From Sipunculus nudus (taxonomy: Eukaryota; Annelida; Sipuncula; Golfingiida; Sipunculidae), in contig CM049318.1 in the NCBI GenBank assembly GCA_026874595.1, forward strand, positions 12,753,241-12,817,240: 64,000 nucleotides of DNA. The letters are read 5' to 3'. The first letter of the stretch is position 1; every line of letters begins with the position of its first letter. The notes under the pieces are model-generated. The model searched no databases. It was given only the letters and a program-made list of their open reading frames with translations, and had not been told where the DNA came from. The position numbers and the translations under genes are program-made. Shown here piece after piece: positions 19,232-29,905 of the stretch.

Positions 19232-20340
19232 GTGTTTAAATGAGATTCATCTGGAAAAGTATGTTATCCATAAACAGTAATTACTTTAGGTGTAGCACCA
19301 TGGTCATGTGAAAATGATGAAAACTATATAGAAAGATATTATAGCTCAACGTGTACGAGTTTTGGAGTTTATCATAGATAAGCTTTGATTAAATAAGGTA
19401 CTGGGATCAGTGCCAGACCAGCAACCGATGTTTCGGTTAGGGTCTTACTCTTGTCCTTAGTATACGCATAAAAAAAACATTACATATGTATAACACCCTA
19501 CGTGAAATACATCCGTTTACGGAGTCAGATACAACATCTCAAATCGAAATGATTATAACTAAAGAGTAAACCCATAAATATATATGATCTAACCTCAAAC
19601 CAGTGGAGTTGAATTCATTGTTCTCTGCTCGTTCCTTGTGTCTCGTAGTCAAATTTTTCTTTTCATTCAGGATGAAATTAGCTTCGGCTGAATCTCTCTC
19701 CGACGAATTGCCTTGTTATTCATTTTACAAAGCAATGGCTATACTCAGTTTCCATATGCATGCATGCGGATTGCAGAACGCGGAGTGCATATAGTGCGTG
19801 TTGAGAGATCTCTTGTATATATCTTATACCTACCGGTGCGACGAAGCAGCTGTCGGATCCGGCATACCACCGGGAACCGGCATAAATCGGGACATGTAGC
19901 GATTCGTTATGCCAGAAATATATGAAGGCCTCATGCCATATACCTGCACATGAGATCTCACTTTAATTACGATTGATTTTTATCTGCATACAGCATCCTT
20001 CCGCATTTTGTGCATATATGAAACTTTATATATAGCTTGAATTTCATATTAATTATAGGAAAAACATGTAGAAACCATGAAACAGCGAATCCTCTATAAT
20101 ATTGAGCACTACAAAAAAGTCTAGTCATTGAAAGCTTATACTTCCATAAGAAGTATAAAAGTCACAAGTAAAATATCCACGCTTGCAATGCTATAGCTTA
20201 TATTATAATCATGATAATGCTATATATAAGCGAGAAAAACACGTCTGGCCAAAGACCTCTGAAATCATTCATTAAGCTATATAGCAATTAAAGGGGCAAA
20301 AAGCCCTTAATTTTAAAATCAGTCCTAATGTTATTATGTA
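19232..20340. other. KDZ interior, no gene recognised
   Basis: This is AT-rich sequence. A frame of 63 codons at 19603 and an overlapping one at 19713 have no recognisable similarity and no splice context I trust. Confidence 0.4.
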
Positions 20341-20341
20341 C

Positions 20342-20400
20342 AGTGGCGGATCTAGAGGGGTAGCTTTGGGGGCTGAAGCCCCCCCCCCCCAACCCCAAGA
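20342..20400 (+). mobile_element. possible hAT-like MITE end
   Basis: CAGTGGCGGATCTAGAGGGG followed by a C-run resembles a hAT MITE terminus. No matching right end or target duplication was found nearby. A similar inverted terminus (GGATCCGCCCC) lies at 22423-22433 but is unlikely to be its partner. Confidence 0.35.
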
Positions 20401-22240
20401 CTGAAACATTGTTATCATTTTTTATCAGAAAAGATTTTCTTAACATTATTCCCAGTTGCCGTCATACAAATATCACCCTTTCAACTGAAAAACCAAAGTT
20501 GAAAACCCAAGGAATCGTTAGGAGAAACGCATGTCGACACCAGTATCAGGCATCTTTTTTATTCTCCCGCCGTTAGGAGAAGGGACTACTAAAATAGTCC
20601 GCGTCTGTCAGTCCTTCAATCCGTTCGTCCGTCCCGCATCATCACTGATGCCACACTTTCATAGTTAAACATATGGCCGGGGACCATTGTGGCCTAAGGT
20701 CCTTGTTGTATTTTTAAATTATTAGTTGGGCATTTTCCAACATTGGTTATAGACGTTAAAAATTTCGATCTACATGATCTATCAACCATGGCTCCCTCAA
20801 GCATTTCTCATGGGATATGCCAGCTGTCCTTGGGCTTGGACATCTTGCTTGTGAACATGATTAAGCGTTAAAATAAAAAGCAAGCCTTATTCACCTGTCT
20901 TTATCCTAGGAATAAAGTAATGCATTTTAAATTTCAGACGTATATATAAAAGAGATCTGACGTTTGAACGCATTAAAGCAAAAATTATAGACTAATGAAG
21001 CAACTGCACACGTGGAAAAGTAGTTCAAGCTATACCAGTTATTCAAAATAAACGCTGGTGAGTAATGCCTTAAATAAGTAGTTAGAAAATAATATTCAAT
21101 CATGAGTTATTCGTTTGCCTTTTTCAATGATGTTTAATGCAACTAAAAATGTTTATATGTATAGCTGTGTCTTTATTTTATGACTGATCAATTATTTGAG
21201 ATTAAATAATGAACAAAATGTTTACATCGCTGGGCACTTGTGCTCACACCTCATGTTCATCTCTATACGATACCTAAAAAAGAGATTATCAATACATGTA
21301 TACCCGAGACTTATTTTTATTTGTAAATCGGTTGATAGAAAAAAATAATGTCCAGATCATTTATTCTTTTACTATGAATTCCCCATTCATATTGCTTGCT
21401 CCAGTGAAGTTTTTATTTGCTTTTTTTTTATTTGAGTTAATTATTCCTCTACGAAGCAAGGTTTTCATGTAATTATCGACGTTGGTTGATTCGTCTGTTA
21501 GCAGCTGTACTCAACAGTTATAGACGGACTTATGAGGAGAGCCAGAAAAAAAATCAATGTTTACCTGGATCACAATAATATCTCACAAATATATTTATAA
21601 AAAGACCGTCTTAAATTTTGGTTTTAGGGGAACCTTTAATTGGATATAAATTTCTGAAAGGGGCGAGCAGACCGGTTATGCAAAATCGAGTTGGTTAACT
21701 TGCCGCATATTTCTCTTTTATACAATTCTCGCTATAAACTGTAAATTCACAAAAGATAAAATACACATAATATGAATTGTCTGACTTTAAAGTCTGCATT
21801 TACGTGTAGTCTCAACTTCGTTGATGAGTTTCCAGTTGTATACTATGTCTCCGGAAAATATTATGTTGCACATCTGTTCCCATTTACAACAATTTCACAA
21901 TTTACAAATTGTCAGATCGTATATGAAGTGGGAAAATGCAAAAGGTATATTTTGATATCTATAGCCTAGGAGTTATGTTTTGTTAGTTTCCAGTCTGCAA
22001 CTTATTTAATGTTAGTCCGAAACTTCGACTATACATGTTTACAAGAGATTGAATGTGGCACTGGCCATTCGGTATCTCTTTCTCTCATCCATTAATAACA
22101 GTTGATTTTTTTTTTAAATAATTATTCTGAAGTTTATGAACAGAAAAAGGGCAGTTTTTAGTTTTTAAAATGGCAACGAATTCAGTTTTTTTCATAGGTA
22201 CAAAGTGACTGAAATTCAAATAACGTATCCAACGATTGAC
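20401..22240. other. KDZ interior, no gene recognised
   Basis: This is AT-rich and without a supported frame. A 65-codon frame at 21772 ends without similarity to anything I recognise. A short TCCGTTCGTCCGTCCCG stretch near 20620 may be a pearl-like remnant. Confidence 0.4.
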
Positions 22241-22243
22241 CGA

Positions 22244-22256
22244 TTATAACCTTTTG

Positions 22257-22305
<49 letters not shown>

Positions 22306-22340
22306 TATTTATATATATATATATATTTATAAAATAAGAT
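22244..22340. repeat. (TA)n tract
   Basis: About 80 bp of TA/ATATTT simple repeat. It inflates a minus-strand open frame that continues into the 42-bp repeats. Confidence 0.9.
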
Positions 22341-22477
22341 AAATGTCTATGGCAAGTATCTGCGCCAATATATATATTAAGCAAAGTATCTACTAGCCCC
22401 CCCCCCCACTTGCAAAATCCTGGATCCGCCCCGATGTAGTTTCCATTTGCCAATAAGCTATAAAATTTGTCCATTTT

Positions 22478-22915
22478 GCGATCCGCAAAATCATTGAGCG
22501 ACTCGCATATGACCACTTGACGACTCGCAAAATCATTTAGCGACTCGCAAATGACCACTTGACGACTCGCAAAATCATTTAGCGACTCGCAAATGACCAC
22601 TTGACGACTCGCAAAATCATTTAGCGACTCGCAAATGACCTCTTCACGACTCGCAAAATCATTTAGCGACTCGCAAATGACCACTTCACGACTCGCAAAT
22701 TCATTTAGAGACTCGCAAATGACCACTTCACGACTCGCAAAATCATTTAGCGACTCGCAAATGACCACTTCACGACTCGCAAAATCATTAAGCGACTCGC
22801 AAATGACCATTCACGACTCGCAAAATCATTTAGCGACTCGCAAATGACCACTTCACGACTCGCAAAATCATTTAGCGACTCGCAAATGACCACTTCACGA
22901 CTCGCAAAGCGCTCG
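22478..22915 (-). repeat. right subterminal 42-bp minisatellite
   Basis: There are about ten copies of a 42-bp unit containing GCGACTCGCAAATGACCAC and a second GACTCGCAAAATCATT half. Because 42 is divisible by three it stays open on the minus strand (period VVICESLNDFASRE), which is an artefact. It lies just inside the right terminal inverted repeat and shares GACTCG/CGAGTC words with the left subterminal repeats. It is not a CRISPR array: there are no variable spacers. Confidence 0.85.
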
Positions 22916-23435
22916 TGAAAGGGTCATTTTTTGGCAAATCCTATAGCTCCACTCTGACTTTTATTTTCAAGAAACAAAAAAAGGACTTATTTTCAAGGAT
23001 GGGACTTTCGGTAGATCGTTTTCCATGTTAAATACATCATTTACTGTTTTGTAAACCCTATTTTTAGTGTGTTAGTGTTACCATAATATTCCAGGCGCGA
23101 TTCCTGGAATTCTCGCTACCTTTCCTTATATGTGACTCATCATCGGCCGATATTTAAAATGTTACAAAGGGCTTTTACGTTTAGTTTTCTACGTAAAGAT
23201 ACTGGCGCCCTCGAAATCTTTTCGAGATGAAGCAAGTATGTACCTTTTATAAAATCACGTGACTTCGGTCGGATGTGTAAAAATACTGGACGGATACACA
23301 ATATATTCACATGCACATCACACGGTAAATCGGCATTTCCGGACACTATCAATGCCTGCGAAGGCCCTCACCATTTCTCGAGGAGGCACACTAGAACATG
23401 AAATCGGAGTTCTTCCTTTTTTCTTAGATGAGCAC

Positions 23436-23508
23436 GGGCGTGTGGCGCAATGGATAACGCGTCTGACTACGGATCAGAAGATCCCAGTTTCGAATCCTGG
23501 CACGCTCG
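23436..23508 (+). tRNA. tRNA-Arg(ACG) with a T-stem mismatch
   Basis: The T-stem 5' strand is CCAGT against CCTGG, a U53:C61 mismatch beside the T-loop. This also changes the first part of the B box (GTTTCGAATCC). Other arms are standard. Function is uncertain. Confidence 0.75.
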
Positions 23509-24065
23509 AAACCTTTAACAGACGAAATATCAAATGTTTTTTTCTCCATCTGTTCGTGCATGTTCAAAATTATTTAATAACTCTGACTTTTATTTTCAAG
23601 AAACAAAAAAAGGACTTATTTTCAAGGATGGGACTTTCGGTAGATCGTTTTCCATGTTAAATACATCATTTACTGTTTTATAAAACCATATAATTAGTGT
23701 GTTAGTGTTACCATAATATTCCAGGCGCGATTCCTGGAATTCTCGCTACCTTTCCTTATATGTGACTCATCATCGGCCAATATTTAAAATGTTACAAAGG
23801 GCTTTTACGTTTAGTTTTCTACGTAAAGATACTGGCGCCCTCGAAATCTTTTCGAGATGAAGCAAGTATGTACCTTTTATAAAATCACCTGACTTCGGTC
23901 GGATGTGTAAAAATACTGGACGGATACACAATAAATTCACATGCACATCACACGGTAAATCGGCATTTCCGGACACTATCAATGTCTGCGAAGGCCCTCA
24001 CCATTTCTCGAGGAGGCACACTAGAACATGAAATCAGAGTTCTTCCTTTTTTCTTAGATGAGCAC

Positions 24066-24138
24066 GGGCGTGTGGCGCAATGGATAACGCGTCTGACTAC
24101 GGATCAGAAGATTCCAGGTTCGAATCCTGGCACGCTCG
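24066..24138 (+). tRNA. tRNA-Arg(ACG), block D
   Basis: The cloverleaf is intact, with an ATACC flank and TTTT. Its unit is almost identical to the next one except for the 3' flank. Confidence 0.95.
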
Positions 24139-24695
24139 ATACCTTTTACAGACGAAATATCAAATGTTTTTTTCTCCATCTGTTCGTGCATGTTCAAAAT
24201 TATTTAATAACTCTGACTTTTATTTTCAAGAAACAAAAAAAGGACTTATTTTCAAGGATGGGACTTTCGGTAGATCGTTTTCCATGTTAAATACATCATT
24301 TACTGTTTTATAAAACCATATAATTAGTGTGTTAGTGTTACCATAATATTCCAGGCGCGATTCCTGGAATTCTCGCTACCTTTCCTTATATGTGACTCAT
24401 CATCGGCCAATATTTAAAATGTTACAAAGGGCTTTTACGTTTAGTTTTCTACGTAAAGATACTGGCGCCCTCGAAATCTTTTCGAGATGAAGCAAGTATG
24501 TACCTTTTATAAAATCACCTGACTTCGGTCGGATGTGTAAAAATACTGGACGGATACACAATAAATTCACATGCACATCACACGGTAAATCGGCATTTCC
24601 GGACACTATCAATGTCTGCGAAGGCCCTCACCATTTCTCGAGGAGGCACACTAGAACATGAAATCAGAGTTCTTCCTTTTTTCTTAGATGAGCAC

Positions 24696-24768
24696 GGGCG
24701 TGTGGCGCAATGGATAACGCGTCTGACTACGGATCAGAAGATTCCAGGTTCGAATCCTGGCACGCTCG
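24696..24768 (+). tRNA. tRNA-Arg(ACG), block D
   Basis: The cloverleaf is intact, with an AAACC flank and TTTT. The downstream part of the unit is shortened, giving a 606-bp spacing to the next tRNA. Confidence 0.95.
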
Positions 24769-25301
24769 AAACCTTTTACAGACGAAAAATCTAATTTTTC
24801 TCCCTCTGTTCGTGCATTTAATCACTCTGACTTTTATTTTCAAGAAACAAAAAAGGGAATTATTTTCAAGGATGGGACTTTCGGTAGAACGTTTTCCATG
24901 TTAAATACATCATTTACTGTTTTATAAAACCATATAATTAGTGTTACCATAATATTCCAGGCGCGATACCTGGAATTCTCGCTACCTTTCCTTATATGTG
25001 ATTCATCATCGGCCGATATTTAAAATGTTACAAAGGGCTTTTACGTTTAGTTTTCTACGTAAAGATACTGGCGCCCTCGAAATCTTTTCGAGATGAAGCA
25101 AGTATGTACCTTTTATAAAATCACGTGACTTCGGTCGGATGTGTAAAAATACTGGACGGATACACAATATATTCACATGCACATCACAGGGTAAATCGGC
25201 ATTTCTGGACAATATCAATTCCTGCGAATGCCCTCACCATGTCTTGAGGAGGCACACTGGAACATGAAATCGGAGTTCTTCCTTTTTCCTTGGATGAGCA
25301 C

Positions 25302-25374
25302 GGGCGTGTGGCGCAATGGATAACGCGTCTGACTACGGATCAGAAGATTCCAGGTTCGAATCCTGGCACGCTCG
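25302..25374 (+). tRNA. tRNA-Arg(ACG), block D, duplicated pair copy 1a
   Basis: The cloverleaf is intact, with an ATACC flank and TTTT. Its partner is the copy at 26545, 1243 bp away, sharing TTTTTCCTTGGATGAG upstream. Confidence 0.95.
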
Positions 25375-25934
25375 ATACCTTTTACAGACGAAAAATCAAA
25401 TGTTTTTTTTCTCCATCTGTTCGTGCATGTTCAAAATTATTTAATCACTCTGACTTTTATTTTCAAGAAACAAAAAAAAAGGACTTATTTTCAAGGATGG
25501 GACTTTCGTAAGATCGTTTTCCATGTTAAATACACCATTTACTGTTTTATAAAACCATATAATTAGTGTGTTAGTGTAACCATAATATTCCAGGCGCGAT
25601 TCCTGGAATTCTCGCTGCCTTTCCTTATATGTGACTCATCATCGGCCAATATTTAAAATGTTACAAAGGGCTTTTATGTTTAGTTTTCTACGTAAAGATA
25701 CTGGCGCCCTCGAAATCTTTTCGAGATGAAGCAAGTATGTACCTTTTATAAAATCACGTGACTTCGGTCGGATGTGTAAAAATACTGGACGGATACACAA
25801 TATATTCACATGCACATCACACGGTAAATCGGCATTTCCGGACACTATCAATGCCTGCGAAGGCCCTCACCATTTCTCGAGGAGGCACACTAGAACATGA
25901 AATCGGAGTTCTTCCTTTTTTCTCAGATGAGCAC

Positions 25935-26007
25935 GGGCGTGTGGCGCAATGGATAACGCGTCTGACTACGGATCAGAAGATTCCAGGTTCGAATCCTGGC
26001 ACGCTCG
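25935..26007 (+). tRNA. tRNA-Arg(ACG), block D, duplicated pair copy 1b
   Basis: The cloverleaf is intact, with an AAACC flank and TTTT. Its upstream flank TTTTTTCTCAGATGAG is shared with 27178, but their downstream flanks differ. A crossover near the tRNA is likely. Confidence 0.95.
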
Positions 26008-26544
26008 AAACCTTTTACAGACGAAAAATCTAATGTCTTTTTCTCCCTCTGTTCGTGCATTTAATCACTCTGACTTTTATTTTCAAGAAACAAAAAAGGG
26101 AATTATTTTCAAGGATGGGACTTTCGGTAGAACGTTTTCCATGTTAAATACATCATTTACTGTTTTATAAAACCATATAATTAGTGTTACCATAATATTC
26201 CAGGCGCGATACCTGGAATTCTCGCTACCTTTCCTTATATGTGATTCATCATCGGCCGATATTTAAAATGTTACAAAGGGCTTTTACGTTTAGTTTTCTA
26301 CGTAAAGATACTGGCGCCCTCGAAATCTTTTCGAGATGAAGCAAGTATGTACCTTTTATAAAATCACGTGACTTCGGTCGGATGTGTAAAAATACTGGAC
26401 GGATACACAATATATTCACATGCACATCACAGGGTAAATCGGCATTTCTGGACAATATCAATTCCTGCGAATGCCCTCACCATGTCTTGAGGAGGCACAC
26501 TGGAACATGAAATCGGAGTTCTTCCTTTTTCCTTGGATGAGCAC

Positions 26545-26617
26545 GGGCGTGTGGCGCAATGGATAACGCGTCTGACTACGGATCAGAAGATTCCAGGTTC
26601 GAATCCTGGCACGCTCG
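26545..26617 (+). tRNA. tRNA-Arg(ACG), block D, duplicated pair copy 2a
   Basis: The cloverleaf is intact and the unit is the duplicate of that at 25302. Confidence 0.95.
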
Positions 26618-27177
26618 ATACCTTTTACAGACGAAAAATCAAATGTTTTTTTTCTCCATCTGTTCGTGCATGTTCAAAATTATTTAATCACTCTGACTTT
26701 TATTTTCAAGAAACAAAAAAAAAGGACTTATTTTCAAGGATGGGACTTTCGTAAGATCGTTTTCCATGTTAAATACACCATTTACTGTTTTATAAAACCA
26801 TATAATTAGTGTGTTAGTGTAACCATAATATTCCAGGCGCGATTCCTGGAATTCTCGCTGCCTTTCCTTATATGTGACTCATCATCGGCCAATATTTAAA
26901 ATGTTACAAAGGGCTTTTATGTTTAGTTTTCTACGTAAAGATACTGGCGCCCTCGAAATCTTTTCGAGATGAAGCAAGTATGTACCTTTTATAAAATCAC
27001 GTGACTTCGGTCGGATGTGTAAAAATACTGGACGGATACACAATATATTCACATGCACATCACACGGTAAATCGGCATTTCCGGACACTATCAATGCCTG
27101 CGAAGGCCCTCACCATTTCTCGAGGAGGCACACTAGAACATGAAATCGGAGTTCTTCCTTTTTTCTCAGATGAGCAC

Positions 27178-27250
27178 GGGCGTGTGGCGCAATGGATAAC
27201 GCGTCTGACTACGGATCAGAAGATTCCAGGTTCGAATCCTGGCACGCTCG
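27178..27250 (+). tRNA. tRNA-Arg(ACG), block D, duplicated pair copy 2b
   Basis: The cloverleaf is intact, with an ATACC flank and TTTT. The upstream half resembles 25935 and the downstream half resembles 26545, as expected after exchange between units. Confidence 0.95.
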
Positions 27251-27809
27251 ATACCTTTTACAGACGAAAAATCAAATGTTTTTTTTCTCCATCTGTTCGT
27301 GCATGTTCAAAATTATTTTATCACTCTGACTTTTATTTTCAAGAAACAAAAAAAAGGACTTATTTTCAAGGATGGGACTTTCGGTAGATCGTTTTCCATG
27401 TTGAATACATCATTTACTGTTTTATAAAACCATATAATTAGTGTGTTAGTGTAACCATAATATTCCAGGCGCGATTCCTGGAATTCTCGCTACCTTTCCT
27501 TATATGTGACTCATCATCGGCCAATATTTAAAATGTTACAAAGGGCTTTTACGTTTAGTTTTCTACGTAAAGATACTGGCGCCCTCGAAATCTTTTCGAG
27601 ATGAAGCAAGTATGTACCTTTTATAAAATCACCTGACTTCGGTCGGATGTGTAAAAATACTGGACGGATACACAATAAATTCACATGCACATCACACGGT
27701 AAATCGGCATTTCCGGACACTATCAATGTCTGCGAAGGCCCTCACCATTTCTCGAGGAGGCACACTAGAACATGAAATCAGAGTTCTTCCTTTTTTCTTA
27801 GATGAGTAC

Positions 27810-27882
27810 GGGCGTGTGGCGCAATGGATAACGCGTCTGACTACGGATCAGAAGATTCCAGGTTCGAATCCTGGCACGCTCG
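27810..27882 (+). tRNA. tRNA-Arg(ACG), last canonical unit
   Basis: The cloverleaf is intact with an AAACC flank and TTTT. The 5' flank reads GAGTAC instead of GAGCAC. The unit stops 275 bp later at the captured fragment. Confidence 0.95.
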
Positions 27883-28157
27883 AAACCTTTTACAGACGAA
27901 AAATCAAATGTTTTTTTTCTCCATCTGTTCGTGCATGTTCAAAATTATTTAATCACTCTGACTTTTATTTTCAAGAAACAAAAAAGGACTTATTTTCAAG
28001 GATGGGACTTTCGGTAGATCGTTTTCCATGTTAAATACATCATTCACTGTTTTATAAAACCATATAATTAGTGTGTTAGTGTTACCATAATATTCCAGGC
28101 GCGATTCCTGGAATTCTCGCTACCTTTCCTTATATGTGACTCATCATCGGCCGATAT

Positions 28158-28507
28158 CAGAGTTCATCAGTGGGACAGCCCAGTTTATCTACTGGTGTGG
28201 TAGTTCAACCGAAAACTTCAATGGGACAAACAGAGGCCCGCTCACGGGATGCAGTCCTGAATGAACTGGGATCCCAGAGTTCATCAGTGGGACTGCCCAG
28301 TGTATCACTAATGTGGTAGTTCAACCGAAAACTTCAATGGGACAAACAGAGGCCCGCTCACGGGATGCAGTCCTGAATGAACTGGGATCCCAGAGTTCAT
28401 CAGTGGGACTGCCCAGTGTATCTACTAATGTGGTAGTTCAACCGAGCCCTTCAATGGGACAAACAGTTACTGCTCCGGCCACTCGTACCTCATCAGGTGC
28501 CATTCTT
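28158..28507 (+). repeat. 116-117 bp tandem repeat (3 copies)
   Basis: Three copies beginning CAGAGTTCATCAGTGGGAC lie 117 and 116 bp apart. The third diverges after about 60 bp. The 117-bp period equals 39 codons. The copies encode a Ser/Val/Gln-rich low-complexity stretch. Confidence 0.9.
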
Positions 28508-28969
28508 CACACAGATGTTCCTGATCGAACAAAATACCTTAAGAAAGAATGGCGACAGTATCTTGATAAACGTGACCACAGGTGGATAGCCAACCGTCTA
28601 TATGATGCTAGTGGCAGGCCAAAAGAGGTCCTTCAAATATGGAATTATCCCCCTCCACCACCACGAGTCGGAGCTAAGACACCAGATCCAGGACCGTATT
28701 TCCACCGTAGATTGTTTTTATGGGCACCACTCAGGATGTGGCAAATACCATTTAAATGTGTTGAGTGTGGCTGGAAACTCTGCATGAAGGGGTTTTACCC
28801 AAAAGTAAGAACGGTTGTGGATATCGATAGCACTGTCAGATTGTGTAAAAATACTGGACGGATACACAATATATTTTCATGCAGATCACACGGTGAATTG
28901 GCATTCCCGAACAATATCAATGCCTGCGAAGAGCCTAACGATATCTTGAGGAAACATACTAGGGTATGA
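28158..28969 (+). pseudogene. captured gene fragment with DUF6729-like domain, truncated by array sequence
   Basis: The open frame from 28313 encodes 218 residues. Its N-terminal part is a 39-residue tandem repeat (116-117 bp units starting at 28158, 28275 and 28391). A 1-bp deletion in the second repeat breaks the frame to the first. Residues ~75-175 include RLFLWAPLRMWQIPFKCVEC, then GFYPKVRTVVDID, with a CxxCG zinc-knuckle-like motif. That combination resembles a domain I recall as DUF6729, found in many transposon-associated invertebrate proteins. After VDIDST the protein runs into CKNTGRIHNIF, which is array-unit sequence. The coding fragment therefore ends at about 28841 and the rest is fused repeat. 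No start or splice sites are evident. Confidence 0.5.
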
Positions 28970-29610
28970 AATATGAAATCTTTTAATGGAGGAAGAAGCA
29001 AATATCTTTCCCCTCTCTCTTCCTGCATGTTCAAAATTATTAAATCCTTTTGACTTCAATTTACATAAACTTAACAAGTACTTGTTTTCCAGGATTGGAC
29101 GTTCGCTAATTCGGTTTAAATATTTAATACATCATTTATCCTTTTATAAAATCATGTCATTAGTGTGTTCGTGTTACCAGAATATTCCTGGCTCGTTTCC
29201 TGGCATTCTCGTGCACATCACATGGTGAATCGAAATTTCCGGACAATATCAACGCCTGCGGAGACCCTCACCATATCTTGAGGAGGCACACTGGAATATG
29301 AAATCTGAATTCTTCCTTTTACCTGGAAGAGCAGGGGTTTAGCGGTGCAATTGGTAACGCGGCTGACTACGGATCAGAAGAATCCAGGTTCGAATCCTGG
29401 CACGCTCGAAATCTTTTTCAACCTCGTAGCAAATATATATCTTTTTTCTTTTTGTGCATATATAAAATCTCTAAAAAGCTTCAACTTCATTTAAACGAAA
29501 GTGGAAATATACCTTTGTCAAGGTTTAAATTTTAGATTCGTTAGTTCCCATATTTAATGCATTATTTATCCTTTTATAAAATAACATTATTTCAGTAAAA
29601 TTGTGTTACA
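28842..29610 (+). repeat. degenerate edge units of the tRNA array
   Basis: From TGTGTAAAAATACTGGACGG onward the sequence follows the array unit in order, but with many substitutions and deletions. A first partial unit (28842-29215) lacks its tRNA. A second (29216-29440) carries a tRNA-like copy, and a third tail piece runs to about 29610. Decay at the array end fits weaker homogenisation of edge units. Confidence 0.8.
29336..29408 (+). pseudogene. edge-copy tRNA-Arg(ACG) pseudogene
   Basis: The anticodon loop CTACGGA, T-arm and acceptor 3' strand CACGCTC with G73 are intact. The 5' half reads GGTTTAGCGGTGCAATTGGT and no longer pairs with the acceptor. Anticodon-stem position 27 is also mismatched (G:A). 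The A box is damaged and the B box is intact. Confidence 0.75.
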
Positions 29611-29669
29611 ATCATGAAGTGACAGTTAACTAAATTTTTGTAGGATAATAGAATAATAGAATTGCAAAT

Positions 29670-29905
29670 TGTTACAGATGTCTCTTTTATTGTATGTGTA
29701 TGTGCAGCGCTAGCATTGGCCGTTGCTATGTCGACATAGCCCGGCCAAACGTGGGGTCTCACGTGTAAACGGCGGTCATGCTAGTCTGGGGCTTTCTCGC
29801 TTGGCCGAGCCGTGCCGGCCCACGTATGTACCCTGATATGTAGAAACACAGCGATGTTGTTCTAGATGTTTCCTATAACGCGTGTGTACTGTGTATCATG
29901 TTAGG
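29670..29905 (+). repeat. truncated left LTR
   Basis: This aligns with the first ~195 bp of the right LTR. It carries ~41 bp extra (around 29728-29770, GTCGACATAGCCCGGCC) that the right LTR lacks. Homology stops at TGTGTATCATGTTAG, where gag sequence starts abruptly. Confidence 0.85.

Larger units (their letters stand above)
14760..22949. mobile_element. KDZ/Zisupton-like DNA transposon (decayed)
   Basis: This ~8.2 kb element is inserted in the tRNA array. TCACTCTG precedes it (14752-14759) and CCACTCTG follows it (22949-22956), an 8-bp target duplication with one mismatch. Uninterrupted units read TCACTCTG there. Both ends carry TATAGGATTTGCC in inverted orientation. Subterminal repeats built on ACGAGTCG/GCGACTCG lie at 14780-15200 and 22480-22915. 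The interior holds an Ulp1-like protease remnant on + and a KDZ-type transposase remnant on -, plus a nested hAT-like MITE. From memory, Zisupton-type elements make 8-bp duplications, which fits. No intact frame survives. Confidence 0.7.
22950..28157 (+). repeat. tRNA-Arg tandem array, block D (8 units)
   Basis: The array resumes after the transposon at CACTCTGACTTTTATT. tRNA starts are spaced 630, 630, 606, 633, 610, 633 and 632 bp. A two-unit segment (about 25006-26248) recurs 1243 bp downstream almost unchanged. The array ends at GGCCGATAT, where a foreign gene fragment begins. Confidence 0.93.

Noticed and set aside
22244-22810. 188-codon minus-strand frame with 14-residue repeats
   Set aside because: It is a reading of the 42-bp minisatellite and a TA tract.
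22478-22915. CRISPR array
   Set aside because: Repeats are contiguous without unique spacers, and the DNA is eukaryotic transposon end sequence.
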